From Atopsyche davidsoni (Eukaryota > Arthropoda > Insecta > Trichoptera > Hydrobiosidae), in NCBI GenBank assembly GCA_022113835.1, contig JAILWY010000024.1:3414501-3478500 (forward strand): 64,000 nucleotides of DNA. Reading direction: 5' to 3'. The notes beneath the pieces are model-generated. The model saw only the letters and a list, made by a program, of their open reading frames with translations, was not told the origin of the DNA and made no database searches. This document shows positions 20,711 to 33,900 of the stretch, piece after piece (the stretch's first letter is position 1; the number at the start of each line of letters is the position of its first letter). The translations under genes and the position numbers were made by a program.

Positions 20711-21297
20711 GGGTCTAGGTCCCGTAATCGAGTTTTTTTTTGATCATTTTCTAGTCCGTTTTGCGAAAAATCGACTGCGCCAATCAAAAATATTTAAACG
20801 CAAAAAGTTTGATGCATCCCTTCTTCCGAACACAGTATATTTTTATATCTTATAAACTTACTATTAATATGATAAATATGTGTTTTTACGATTGAAGTGT
20901 AGGAATTCGGAGATTCGTCCGGTACATTTTCCAAGAAACCTATAAACATTTAAAAAGCCTTTTTTTCAATTGGAATTGAAAGATAAAATATAAACCCCGT
21001 GCGTCTTATAAATTTAAAAAATAAAAAATCTTTAACAAACTTTGGTTTTGATAAGTCGTCATTTTATATCCAATTTTTCAACATCTTCAAGATTTTATTT
21101 TACCCTGAAAATGGACGTTAATTAAATAATAAAAAATAGGCAAATATAATTTATAGTTTTTTCAATACTCTGTAAAAAAAATCAACTTTCGACATAGAAA
21201 AATAAAGTGACAATTGAATTAATTAAATGACGCGATTTCGCCAAGTAATGGACTGCCTCTGATGTCCGGTCGGACACCAGAGGTAGAAGCAACTGCC
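20711..21297. mobile_element. TTAA-flanked MITE, copy B
   Basis: Begins after TTAA (20707-20710) with GGGTCTAGGTCCCGTAATCG and ends before a mutated TTAG (21298-21301). About 587 bp; it keeps a ~45-bp segment (GCGAAAAATCGACTGCGCCA region) absent from copy A, so A is a deletion derivative. The terminal hairpin is present but imperfect. Confidence 0.6.
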
Positions 21298-21301
21298 TTA
21301 G

Positions 21302-24300
21302 GGTGCTTAAGCTTGGGATGCTATCCAAAAATCTAAAAATACCCTCCAGTGCCTCGGACCCCCGAGCGGGTGGTCGCCCTGCGGACCACGGGTTCGGCAG
21401 TACATACAATTATTCGCAAAGGTCAGAGAGTGCTCTCGGGACTCTGACGTCATAGCGGAGACAGGCCTCATTCTTGGGACGCCCACTCCACCAGCAGACC
21501 TGGATATCCAAATATAGCTCACGCCACCATACTCGTTCCAATACCACTCAATATTTATTTATATATTTTTTACTTAAATTTAATATACTATGCGTGTAAT
21601 CAACATATACTTTAAAGCCTTGTAAACACCATGCAAACCCATTGTGTATTAGTAGACACCTGCTTAGGTGTTTGGACACCACCTCCATAGCTGCTTCCTT
21701 GTGATGGTGCTTCCTGATCCTGCTTCAGTGCCACCGAGATGGCTTCGCTGCAAAGCTGAAGGCTTCTGAGCACTCGAAAAGTATATGGAAAAATTGGAGC
21801 AAGGAAGGAAGGCTTTCCCATAAGAGAGGGATGATTTTCCCCATAGGTTCCTGGTGTGATAAATTAAGACGAACTGCAAACCCGGATGAAAAGCTTAAAT
21901 AGCCTGATGGTGACTTTCAATGCCAATAATATGCATGCAAAAAAACTTAGTAAATAGTTTAATAAATAGAAACCAAAATTTAAATTTGTAATATTTTGAA
22001 AAAAATTGTAAAGAGTTTTTTGTTTTTATTACACTCAAATCTTAGTGTTGCGTTATAAGTTTAATCCTTATAATTTATGTTCTACTTTATATAATATATA
22101 TATATATTTTTATTTTTTTTGTTTGGCATAAAAATTATAAAAAATAGCTTTTCGTGTGGATTTTTTGAAAGCCTGTTAAACTCTTATTATTTATTGAATT
22201 TAATAATGCGAGTGTTGAGTTATTGAATTCTTTCTAACATCAATATATTTAGAATTTACACAGTACTACTAGTGACGTGCCGTGACTCCAGTGTCAAGCA
22301 AGTGTAATTAAAAACACTTTTAAATAAAGTTAAATTCATATTATTTAACTATTATATACATAGTGGAGTTTCAATAGGGCAAGCCAGGCTTTAAGAATAA
22401 TATAAAAACACTCGTACAAAAATCTTGTAGAGATCGGAAATGATATGAAAAATATCGAGGTATATAATAGTATACAATTATAAAACAATATCTATGTGTG
22501 CGTAAAAAAACATAATATCCAACTACTGAGGTAACAACCCGCCTGGCAAGATTGGTAACTTATTGCCAATAGGACCATCGATAAGTAGTGGGTAGAATGT
22601 CAAACTACTAATCCATTCTAAACATATTTTTATATACAATCCCAGCTGAAGCGTTGTATACACAATGTTTCATAACTCATGGTTTATAAATTTATTTTTT
22701 CTGAAAACAATCAAATAATATCGAAAGACTTGAACGATGAATAACTGTGTTTTCTTTACCCACCACATGCAATGAATTATACAAATTGACAATACGTTTT
22801 TTTATGGCTTGCCTAAGTAAGTAAAAAACGAAAATGAAGACGCTACTGGATAATTGCAAATCAGTTGTTACGAGTTCAATTTCATCCGGATCAATCAGGT
22901 TTTAGATTGAGTAAAAATTTTTTTTTTTTGAGATTTTCCTGTAATCATGATATTTCCTGTAAGCACCGGAGCCGAAGCAATCGTCGTGGATCGCTTGCCC
23001 ACTTCAACATCCCGCTTGCGTTCATCTGTGCAGAGCTGTATGAATAATTTGTATGAATAGTTTAGATTACCTGCGCTGGGGGGGTCTCGAGTTTTGGGGC
23101 GGCTCGTAGATGCGTAGACGCGAAGAAGAGAAATGTGTCGCGGCTCCAGCCCCGCGGAAGGGACGCTGGGAGACGATAAATCACCTGCAGCGGCCAGGCT
23201 TCTGCAGCTGAGGCATCCGGGTCAGCCCCTGGGGCTGTGAGCCACCCCCTCCCCCCACCCTCCCCGCCTGCCTCGCGCTCCAGCGGTTAGCACGCTTGCC
23301 TGACCCGTGAAACCGAGTGGAAGAATAAGTACTCCAGTTTGATATTTGGACAATCCAATTGATAAAAAAGACACTCAGCACAATAAATAAATTAATTAAT
23401 AAGTGAGTAACGTTACGTAACGTAACGTTCGTACGATATTTGAAGAGACTGATACAAAGCAATGAAAAATAAAAAAAAATACTGTCACATAATGAAAATC
23501 GCGTAGCGGTTTATTAATTGACTAAGCTTATAAAAAAATATTGTTTTTGGTTTATTCTACAGTAGTTTGCACTAGACATGGGGCGAAGCCAATTTTGGTC
23601 GACGGCCGTTAAATAATTGTGTTGTTTTATAATATAAAAAGCTCATCATCTCGTTCTTAAACACAGTGAATATACATAGTATAGTATCTATTCAACACCC
23701 ACGCCTATTTATGTTAAAAAAAAGTATATCTTATGTACACAAAAGTTGGCCACCCCTGCACTACACGATATGGTATTAAATATCATAAGCAGTGCGTTCG
23801 GAGCTCTTTCGCATTTACGAGTGCATTCGTATTCTACGTCGGAAAAGTGGTGTTGGAGCTTTATGCGTTTGACATCGAAAGTTGAGACGGTGTTAAAAAT
23901 TAAAAATAGAGATCCGCATTCATCAAATTAAAGTTTTGTAGGTTCCCAAACGGTGGTTCGGGCGTTGAAACTTTGCCACGGGGAGCCCCGGGGGTGGCGA
24001 GGGTGCGCGCGGCGCTACAAGGAGGGAATTACGTTGTCTACGTGAATCGACCAGCAGCGTGTTCAATTTAATATTTTAATAAATAATTAAATTAAATATT
24101 TTAATTAAAAAACAAATTATTATATCAGTGTCTCTTTATTTTATTTTTTTGTTAACATTTTCATATATAATAGTAATACAACGCAATGAGACGATGTTAT
24201 TTTTTGCTTGGTTATAAATTTATTTATTAAAAGTAAAAATTATATATTCAGGTTAACAAAAACAAAAACAGGCCAAAAATCATTTTAACTAAAGCTTATA

Positions 24301-25370
24301 CTTCTAGAAAATTGCTCCGATGTGTAAACGAAACATCCGATTAGTAAAAATAATATGTGCAAAAGTAAATTCTATAATATAATTGTAGAATTATAAATTT
24401 AAGAAATGACACGATTTCGATTTCCGAGTCAGTTTATACTGACAAAAAAGGGGCATTTTTACCTGCAAGCTTTTGTCACTTTTTTACGAATCGTATCATT
24501 TCATTTATTTAATTGTCACTTTATTTTTATGTATTAAAAGATTTTTTTTTTACAAATGATTAGAAAAGTTATATATTACATTTATTTAATTTGTATTATT
24601 TAATTGCAGTTCTTTTTCAAGGCCAAATAAAGTCTTGAAGATGTTAAAAAAATTGATAACATGACGACTTTTCCAAACCAGTTTGTTAAAGTTTTTTTAT
24701 TTTTAAACTAATCCCTTACCATAAGTTTATTTTTTAATCCTAACGCTTAGAGCTCTAGATCCGTCGGTCATAATAATTTTCAAATCCCTAAACTCCAACC
24801 TGGAAAAAAAATCTTATCTGTAAAAGAAGGAATGGATCTAAATCAGAGTCGATTTCGCCCTGCAAGGGGTCGATGACAGCGAAAAATAAAATTGGGGGTC
24901 CATGAACTGTAAATGGGGGTCTACGAGAGTGGATCCCATTTAAGCAGGTCATCACCAAAATTAAGACATTTCGTAAATGTCATAATGCACCGAATACAGA
25001 TTGTACCTATGTACTTTGTGACGAATCGAACCCCTGAAGCGTAGAAGTATTTTGTATGTTTTTAATTAATGTATTTAATTCTATCTAAGATATTAAAATG
25101 GAATTCCACCAAGTATTCTCTGTCAAAAATATTGATTTTCTGAATGTTACTATATTTGCAGCATTGTGTTTTTAATTAATAAAGGTATTATCATTATTAA
25201 ACCCACTGTACAGTAAACCCTATGAAAGTGAGTTGTTCTATATAAGTTGATGAATTTGTAAAAAAATCAATATTGGCAAGGCAGGGGGTCGACGAAAAAC
25301 AGGAAAACTCGACAAGGGGTCGACGGGACAAAATAGTTTGGCAAACTATGATCTAAATTAAGGCATAAAA
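21302..25370. other. Gene-poor region with repeats
   Basis: No convincing gene. The segment 21610-21880 is GC-richer with short overlapping minus-strand frames of no recognisable domain. A tRNA-like GCGGTTAGCACGCTTGCC lies at 23283-23300, with a similar block at 29352-29375. A hAT-like orphan end is at 23740-23756. Inverted, diverged copy C of the TTAA MITE spans about 24400-24790. From 24836 to 25350 there are GGGGTCGA/GGGGGTCTA blocks and TTTGGCAAACTA, probably a decayed hAT element. Confidence 0.45.
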
Positions 25371-25577
25371 AAAATTTGGTACTTGTTTTTTATCCGACCA
25401 CCAAATTTTTTTATTGTACACGTACTCGCAGAGATAAGAATCTATCATATGACGATGAGTCCCGTTGTGGCGTTTATTTCGTTCATTGCAGATTTCCATG
25501 ACCGCTCGGTTCGTTGGGTTAGGTTAGGTTAGGTTAAAAAAAAAGGTTAGGTCGGATAAAAAACAAGTACCAAAATT
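25371..25577. repeat. 27-bp inverted repeat flanking TTAGG units
   Basis: AAATTTGGTACTTGTTTTTT plus ATCCGACC (25372-25399) is repeated inverted, with one base inserted, at 25550-25577. The ~150-bp loop holds three to four TTAGG pentamers (25515-25536) and an A-run. It may be the ends of a small unknown MITE or a foldback. No target-site duplication was recognised. Confidence 0.6.
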
Positions 25578-25599
25578 TTCGCAAAAAAAAAAAAAAAAA

Positions 25600-26330
25600 A
25601 CTCGAAAACGGACCCATCGTGGGATCTGCCCCCGTAAGCACAAAATATTGTCAAAATCAGACAACACGCGGAAGTGCCCCGAACGTGACCAGAAAGCGCA
25701 TTGGCACAAGAGCGTCCCAAAATAGAAATGTGTCTCCGTCGCTCGGGGAACGGAAATACACGAAGGGGCGGAGCAAGACTTCCCGGCCGAGGAGTCGCGG
25801 AGCCGCGGAGGCTCCAGTCATCGTCCGCAGCTCCCGCACAGCGGAGCGGCCGCGCGCCGGCACACGCACACGCTCGCACACGCGGACACAACACCACAAC
25901 ACCACAACACCGCAACACCGCAACACCGCAACAACTAAACAACAATTCAATCAAACCGCCATTCCGCAGTGCGCCGTTTGTCCGAAAGCCGGCGGGCCGT
26001 GTCGCGTTCATTTGTCGCCCGAGCCGGGCCGCGTCGGGCTTCTGACAGCTCGCTCCCGCGCCGCTCGGGCCGCCGATTGTCGCGTCCGTGCGTGTCTTTT
26101 TGTTGTTATTTTGTTTGTCATTTTGTTTGTGAAGTCGCGGCGATGTCTCGATATGTCGGTCGCGGGGTATTTCGAGCGCTGCTCCGCGCGGCCGGTATTA
26201 ATAGCCCGCGGGCCGGTGCGGCCGGCTTGTCGGTCTAAAATTATCTAACCACCGGCCGGCGGCGTCGCGCGTCCCTTTCTCCCCGTAGCTTTTCCCCGCG
26301 GGTGCGAGGGGGACGGCGATACGCGAAAAC
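25600..26330. promoter_or_regulatory. Large GC/CpG-rich island, possible promoter/5' exon
   Basis: About 700 bp of GC/CpG-rich sequence stands out in an AT-rich background. It includes an (ACAACACC)n-type microsatellite at 25887-25935. Reading frames of 89-209 codons cross it in several phases but show no domain and are expected from few stop codons. A promoter with a non-coding first exon is the natural reading. A possible small downstream exon with a GTAAGT donor near 26876 is suggestive only. The coding gene it might serve was not found here. Confidence 0.35.
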
Positions 26331-28029
26331 AAAAATAAACTTAACGTTTTTGACATCCGAACTGCCGAAATCAAAAGCGGCGATTGTTTTTTTTTTTTTT
26401 TTTTTTTTGTTTTTTTGTTTTACTGACACATTGTGTACAAATTAATATAATTAATTTGCTTTGATAGTTATTATTTTCAAAAAAAGTTTTACGGATAGTC
26501 TCAAAAGTGGATTCGAGACGACGCGTCAAATGCAAAAGTTTTCATCCTACCGACAAAGTTTATTTTTAATTTTACAGCATTTTTTATTTGCGCAAACAAT
26601 TTAACAATTTTCTGATGTGACATTATTTAAGTGAATCTTTTTGTGTGTTTGTTTCTATATTTAGCGAATGTAATACATTAAAGATAACTCAATATACATT
26701 TTCCTTAACCTTAGCAGCTTGCTGTAAATAAGTTTTTATAAAAACTAAGTGACTTGTTTTTTTTTGTTGTTTTATTTGCTAAATATCTATATATACAAAG
26801 TGAAAAATAAAGTTAGTTTATTTGTGACAGTGAAGTTGCCCATTGGACTATTATCACAGCAAGAATTGAAACGACGTAAGTTTTTTTTTTACGATGTCCA
26901 TTATATCACTCATCTGCGTCTCACCTTGACAAAACATCATTATATCTTATTTATTAATAAATTTATTAATCATTTACACTTTTTAAACAAATTTTCGATT
27001 AAATATGTGAAAAAAAACAAATTAAACTTTATATAGACTTTCCTCGCTATTTGACACTCTGTGTATATATTTTTTTCAGTACAATTTTTAATCTCAGATT
27101 TTATTATAATATATAATAATTAAATGTGACTTTCACAAAATTGTATACAAAGTGTTATTACAAAACTGTATTTACAATTATCTTATTGTGAAAGTACCGT
27201 CTCTTGCGATAGACGTGGTATTGTTGTATATACATATCTGCAACACCATCAGGTCAGGTGATAAATACAACTTTGATATTATTTTTTTATTTCTATAGTA
27301 AAAAGCAAAGCTTTTTGTTTGACTGTTCTCAATGCATAAAAGTTCTACTGAAAAAAAAAAATCTAGGAAGCGGTTCCTTTGTAGAGCCGAAGTTCATGTG
27401 CAAATAATTTATTAACGGATCTAATTGATACAGGATTAGTTTCTGGTTTCCAGTCGTTCAGGCTGTTCAGGCTGCTGAATAATATATTGCTATCATAGTC
27501 CATCCTAGAAAGAAACTAAGGACCTACTTCAGAGGTGCATAGCTACATCAGCGATCGAATTCTGAATAGCACCGTGCAAATCGAAACCGCGTAAACTAGA
27601 TGATAGTGAAAAAAATGAAATTTAAGATTATTTTGTAAATTTACAATATTTCTTACGGCTGTGGTTATTATACGATATATGGCTGCCCCCTGATCCTCAG
27701 GAGCCCCCTGATCCGCCCAGGCTGTGGGGCTTACGAGGTGTGGCTTAGGTGGTAGCGTACATGGAGCCTTTCTCGTACTTGTTACGAATTAAATCGCATG
27801 GACGCAGAAACCGATGCTCCCCCATCGCGGCCAAATGAGTTTCAAACTCAGTTCAACCCCTCGTGCAAACGACGTGAGGGTGTACCCTTGCACGCACTTC
27901 CGTATCCGGGAAGAGGGTGGGGGCGGGGGTAGTTTCCCCCGCAGCTGTGGTTTCTCACCGGACCGAGTGCAGCTTTTATAACACTCCCAAAAATTAAAAA
28001 AAAAATTACTCAACGTATATATGTATATA
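26331..28029. other. Intergenic, AT-rich, SINE-like block
   Basis: Nothing coding is recognised. Poly-T tracts at 26388-26420. From 27700 to 27980 a GC-richer block contains GTGGCTTAGGTGGTAGCGTAC (as at 868-902) and GTGAGGGTGTACCCTTGC, probably a SINE or other repeat. Confidence 0.45.
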
Positions 28030-28564
28030 TTAGGGGTACCATAAAGTTTGGTCGTTTTTGTATAGGCGGTGCAGTACGCACTCAGTTGGGACTCGTCCTT
28101 TGAGCTGTACAGTTGTCTTTTGTCTTTTGTGTTTCTTAGCCTACTTATTAAATCACAAAAAAAAAATTAAACATTTATTTTGATGCTTATAGTGTGTGCA
28201 ACTCAATCGCTTGAATGAAAACGTAGTGAGAAAGCGGCCAAGTACAGCAAATGGAGGTGGAGTCATCACCACCACAGTCACCACGTCCTCCTTATTCACC
28301 AGACATTGCATCCTCAGACTACCGCCTATTTTCAACAACTTAAGGACATGACCCATGTACGAGTAAAAACGGTCCTTGAAGAGTTTTTTTCCACAAGGGA
28401 TGAAGACTTCTATAAAAAACGGGGCATTTTCGCTCTCTATTAGGTCGTAACAAGTCATAGATAACGAGTAAATGTACAATATTTAACAAAATAAAATAAA
28501 ATCATTTAAAAGAAGTTTTTCCTTTACACCTAAAAAAAGCGACCGAACTTTTGGGTACACCTAA
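28030..28564 (+). mobile_element. Internally deleted mariner element with both ends
   Basis: The ends are imperfect inverted repeats: TTAGGGGTACCATAAAGTTT on the left and, reverse-complemented, TTAGGTGTACCCAAAAGTTC on the right, followed by GGTCG on both. TA dinucleotides flank both ends (28028-28029 and 28565-28566), the Tc1/mariner target duplication. At 535 bp it is far shorter than a full ~1.3-kb element and retains only transposase 3' sequence. Confidence 0.85.
28270..28440 (+). pseudogene. Mariner transposase C-terminal remnant
   Basis: The plus strand encodes YSPDIASSDYRLF, the conserved SPD...DY block that contains the last catalytic Asp of mariner DD34D transposases. A frame change follows, then residues typical of the extreme C-terminus (VLEEFFSTRDEDFYKKRGI). 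A frameshift and loss of the N-terminal two thirds show it is dead. Confidence 0.85.
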
Positions 28565-30715
28565 TATATATATAAAATTTAAAAAAATATTATTAGCACT
28601 ACTTCCGAAGCCGAATTTGCTCCCTTTCCTGTAGTCAGGCGCCACATAAATAAATACTAACTTCGGCCCGATCCCTAAATCAAATGAGATGCTCGAACCC
28701 GAGACGTCCAGACGCGAGATAAAATGACAAATTACATTGATTTCTTCAAGAAATAGGCATCCGAAGGAAAATTAATAGAATCGTTTCACGGTGGGCCGTT
28801 GCTCGTGCACGCGCTTCCCCCGGCGTATGCAAATCGGGCTGGCCTACACCTAATTGGACTGTTTGATATATTTTGGGCGTTAACACAGAAACCGAGAGTG
28901 AAAAGGCCTATTTCCTAGAACCACGTGTAATCAAATACGAGGTTGCGTTAACCCATTTTTTTTTTTTTTTTTTTTAATAAAATAGGGGAGGTCGTTAGAC
29001 GTTTTCTGGGCCGTTCGGCTCGCCCTCCCCCGGGGCAGCCCCAAAAGGCCAGAGTTCAAATAGCCTCACTCGAGATGTTGTTACACTCAGTCTCTATCTC
29101 TAAGTAACTGTAATTTTCATTTAAATATAATATTTATCAGGTATTGGTGTATTTTCTCACCTGAAAACTACTTATTTTTAAGGTATAGTCCACGGTGGCG
29201 TTTTCTTCTATCGATCGAGTCTTTAATGATTCGTTGAATTATTACGGCTCGCCCGACCTTCCAAACATTTACGACGATAATGATCGTCGCGGTAATTAGT
29301 AGATTTTAATTTTATTTCAGTTTTAAGCTTGTAATCTCTCTTATGCCTGTCGACCAGCGGTTGGCACACTCGCTTGCCAACCGCGGAGCTCCTGGCGCTA
29401 ATCTGGGTGAAGTAATTAATGCTATTAAAATATTGATTGATTTCAGCAAAAATATTTTTTTTCTTCTTCATATACTTATTTATATAGCTATTTTGAGGTA
29501 ATTTCCACGATTCAAGCAGGAGTAGCGAGTACTTTGAATAATGCCGGTGTGGTCCACTTGTATGGCTGCTGAACGCCTCACCTGTATTAATTATACTCTG
29601 AGCCGGACAAGCACCCCCCTCCCCCGTGAAGTCGACCTGTTCTTGTAACGTATTATTTTCCTATGGAAGCACTCCCCTTGAATGGCTACACCATGAGCTC
29701 TCGCCTCGCCTTGCTTTACCCATGATGCGGCACTCTCCCATCCCCTATTTCACAGTTATTCGATTGAAACCCTTACACGTAATGCAGTGTTCAATTAATT
29801 TTATAAAAATTAATGCTGCTACGTCATTTTTCTTAAAATCGCCAAGAGTGGAATCCGGGAAGCAGGGGCATCCCCGGGATCCCGCTGGATGCTGGAGCCA
29901 AGGAAACACTCAAGGTCAAACTTGCGTACTTGCAAACTGATTCTGGAATATCGGAATTCATTTTTACAATATAATTATATGTCAATATATATTCTATATG
30001 TGGACAGCATGCCACAGGAGAACAGAAAAGTGTGCCTTCTTTAACACCTTCTATTTACTAGGTAACGTGTGTCACCAAGGGGGTTTGAGGTTGAAATCGA
30101 GGAGTGCATTGATGGAGGGGTCTAGTTTCTTTGTAAGTTGTACATTTTGGATTACCTGGAGTGGTTTGTGTCTCTCAGATGGGGGGGGGGAGTATATCCC
30201 CAACACTACAAATGTTATTTAACGTATTTACGGCGGTGACATTTCGGTCTCGGAATGAAATGATAACAAGCATAATTCGATTATGTCAAATACATAATTC
30301 AATTACTTATTCAGATCGAGTAAATCTTTCCCATCGCTAATGCTGTTGTCTCAAGTCGCGGCGCCGTCCATTGGCACCGGCACTTGGCAGTGAAGCCCCT
30401 GCCAAGATTCTCCCCACCGGCGATATTGATCGGCCATTAACGCCGAAGGTCGCGGTCCATCCGGCTTGTTGACACGTCTCCGTGCACGTGCAAACGACGT
30501 GCGGAATCACCGGCGGGCCAGTCCGTCGCGTGGCGTGACGTCGGCCCCGCGGGTGTTTTCGCTCTTTGTCGGATGTTTTGACTCGGTGCCGAAGCCGAAA
30601 CGTTGACGCGACTCAACGCTCGTCGAATAAATGTCATTTGAAACGACTGCCAAAGGTGGCGAGACACGGAAACCTGGTCTGAACCACTCTTCCTGAAAAG
30701 TAATGACAAGGGAGG
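28565..30715. other. Intergenic, mixed repeats
   Basis: No gene is recognised. There is a poly-T tract near 28958 followed by a GC-rich block, a tRNA-like CCAGCGGTTGGCACACTCGC at about 29352, and another GC-rich stretch at 30340-30640. Near 30583-30620 (CCGAAGCCGAAACGTTGACG) it has a distant relative of the CTGAAGA...GAAAC motif family. Confidence 0.45.
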
Positions 30716-30964
30716 GTGGTGGAATTTTATGCACCATGGTTCGTCCAGAACGCTCAACTCCGAAGAGACACCAAACTGAAGACGATACACGAGGTCATCA
30801 TTGACCTCGCCCACTCCTTCCAAATCTCCACCCCCTTAGTCCCGAACCCATCTATCAGTTCCCTCCTCGACTACAATCTCGAGGACTGCCTCTACCAAAA
30901 AAGGCCAAAAGCCATCCCCCCACCCACTTCCCACCCACACACCACACCACATAACCCCACGTGA
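30716..30964 (+). pseudogene. Jockey-like LINE ORF2 C-terminal fragment
   Basis: An 82-codon frame contains NAQLRRDTKLKTIHEVI and later PLVPNPSISSLLDY. This resembles the NxxLxRDLxxxTVxEVI...HPNPxxxxLxxY tail of Jockey-type LINE ORF2 proteins. No RT domain is upstream, so it is a 5'-truncated insertion. Clade assignment is by eye. Confidence 0.5.
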
Positions 30965-33900
30965 GAATGAAGGCGTTTAAGAAACAAATATATGTTCCTG
31001 TGCCGCCGAAAAAGCCATAAACGATAGATAGACTGTTCTACGACCCCTCTTTTATTTATTTATTGTAATCAAAAAATATTATAAAGTAAGCATTGCTCAT
31101 TGAGGAAGGAGGATACGTTGTATACAAAAAAAACTTAATTCGTTTAACGTTAAACAGATATTTTGTTTTGAGTCTATTACAGTTATGCATGTTCAGGACT
31201 TGTCATAAATTCCAAAATAGTTTAGCAGACGATCTTTAGAATTGTAACGCATATGCGTTACAATATACCGGTTTCTTAAAATTCATAACGTTTACAAACA
31301 ATACAGCATTAAGATCATAATTTATAAATATCAAACGGACCACGTGAAAACTGGGGTTATAAAGAAATACTTTAATTTTGTGTTAGTATTGCATGATGTA
31401 AATATTATAGTTAAAAATTTCAGTCTTTCATGAGGATTACGGGGAAAATATAATAAAACACTCAGACTTCATATTAAAATTATTGTCACAAATAAAAAGT
31501 ACATAGAATCGTGAAAATGCAGGTGGTCTGAAAAATAGAAACTTATAACTGTGATGTGTATATTAATTTTGTAGGAATGTGATTTGGGAAATCAGTAGCT
31601 AGCTACACTTAAAAACAGTCCATTTCATCAAATTATATTTATTTATAATACTTTAAAAATATGTATATGAAATAAGTACATTGTTTCAAATCCTAAATTC
31701 AACACATTTCTATTTTTTAATTCAACATTTTATCATTTGAACAGACTTAAAACTAATAGCGTAAATCCGTCCATTCCTCATAATATCCCTACGTTTAACA
31801 GTATATATTGTACTATAATTAGCACCAATCCCTTTCAGGAGGGTCACTCGAACATTACTGAACACTATTACACAGTAGATTAATTTTTTTGAACAGTGGA
31901 CAGGCACAGGAAACAAGAACCCCCATCAATCAACTTCCGTTATCACAGTTCATCCCTTGTGAAAATTAGGGCTGACTTGCACTATTAAGTATATTGAAAT
32001 GAAGGCACATTGAGAAAGGCAATATCACAAATATCCAAAGGCAGTTTATGGGCGACTACTTTATTAAATAAATTTAATGCAAGCATTACAAATATATATA
32101 TTTTGTCAAATAAATACAACACAAAATATAATAAGGTATTTTTGAATCTAAAATGCAAAGGAAACGATTCGATAAATTCTGTGATGTTATCGAGTTACAT
32201 TGTCCACAGTTCAAAAAAAAAAACACTAAAATAACCATTTCGACACCAACCGAGCGTCTATATCTAGCAAGGAGAAAAAAAAACTACCACTTATTTTAAT
32301 AACAATCAATCTGGAGAAAAAAATATTTGTATGTATACCTATTACTGATAAATCATGTTTTTTTTTATTATATAACAGATTTTGACTTTTATTTGAGCAT
32401 CGTATTAGTTTTTTTGAAATACTTTAATAAACTATAATTATTTTCTCCTACACCCATACGGGAATTCCATCTAAGGCGTCATTACTTACTGTGCATTCTA
32501 ATACTAAAGACGATTTTAATTTATGGCTTCTCACTATGAAAGACACGACAATATGTATTATGTACTATCTGGCATTGTAAGCTGCTTAACTTATTGATAC
32601 TTGGTTTGTCAAAAAAAACAACACACCAGGGTCACTTAACGGCATATATACGGTAGCACTATTAACAAAGTTACATATCTGTCTTTGAAATTTTTAATAG
32701 TATACACACTCACTTTTTATAAAAGAATAACTTACGTTAAACGTGAAAATAAGCACTGCAATGCCAGCCAAAGTAAATTAAACCAGTTTGTGATTTGCCT
32801 GTTAAGACAGTGGGTCTGGTCATATAGTCTCATTCGAACGTCGACAGTCTGAACATGTGAACTTTCCTGAAGAAAAGACGTCCACTAGGGCTGCACGTCG
32901 AGAAGCAAGTATAGTGAAAAAACGCTTTAGCATTTGTAATAAAAATAAATGTCACGTGGTTAAGTTGTTGAAAATTTCAAAAAGTGAAATGATTCAATGC
33001 GCAATAAATTTTGTTAGCTTAAAATATTTACCTCTGGGATTAGTTAAGTGGATTATTTAAGCAGACATATTGGATGTAATATAATATCTATTGAAATGAC
33101 AATTATTAGTCTACTCATCAAATGACGGTCTACCGATGGACTCAAGAAGTCACCCATACGAGAGAACTAAATAGAATTTGAGTGCTTGAGCTACCACTGG
33201 AAAATAATTAGTATCTTTAATATTAAACTTGACTATAGAATTTAAGACACCTGCCATAAATATTTAACTATCTATTTAAGTCTGAGTTCTTATGCCATGT
33301 GTGATTACAGAAGAAGTACTAATTCTGTATAAACAAAGTTGCAGCGTAGACATTAATAAAATGCATGGCACACAATTGCAATACTGAAACATCGTGTGAC
33401 GCCGGCAGAACATGAACCATAAATAGTTGTAATTATATGTCCAAATTAATCTGCGTAGGAAACAACACTGCAGATAATAAATTCTGTGCAAATATCAGTG
33501 AATTTATTAGCAAAAATTGTACACCAGAGGAGTCCTTATAGGGAGTTATCGCTTGCCATTATCATGACAGCATCCTAGATCATATCGATGGAATAACTAC
33601 GAAGAGTAGCATTACTAAAGTTCATACATTTGTTCTATGCTCATGTTTTGGCAATTACTATAACTAGGAGGTTGAGTTCAATATCTTCACCAAATATCTA
33701 AAACCAAATGTTTTTTTCATAGTTTTCTGCTTCAATTTGTATGAAGCTATTAAAATATTAAAAAGCTTAACTATACTAAAAAAAATGTAAACTTAAGATA
33801 AAAAATATTACTTGCTAAAAATATAACTTTTAAACTAATAGAGAGAATATGTAGAAACAATTTTCAGTCTAAATATGATTTTCATAATTTTAATAGAGAG

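Noticed and set aside
21612..21879. Overlapping minus-strand frames of 69-71 codons
   Set aside because: Two frames are open over the same DNA with no domain in either; no splice sites were clearly linked. Left as unknown intergenic sequence.
25513..25537. Telomere
   Set aside because: Only three to four TTAGG units, interstitial, with ordinary genes far on one side and no array.
25619..26248. 209-codon frame in the GC island
   Set aside because: Low-complexity Arg/Thr/Pro translation crossing a microsatellite; several phases are equally open, as expected for GC-rich DNA.
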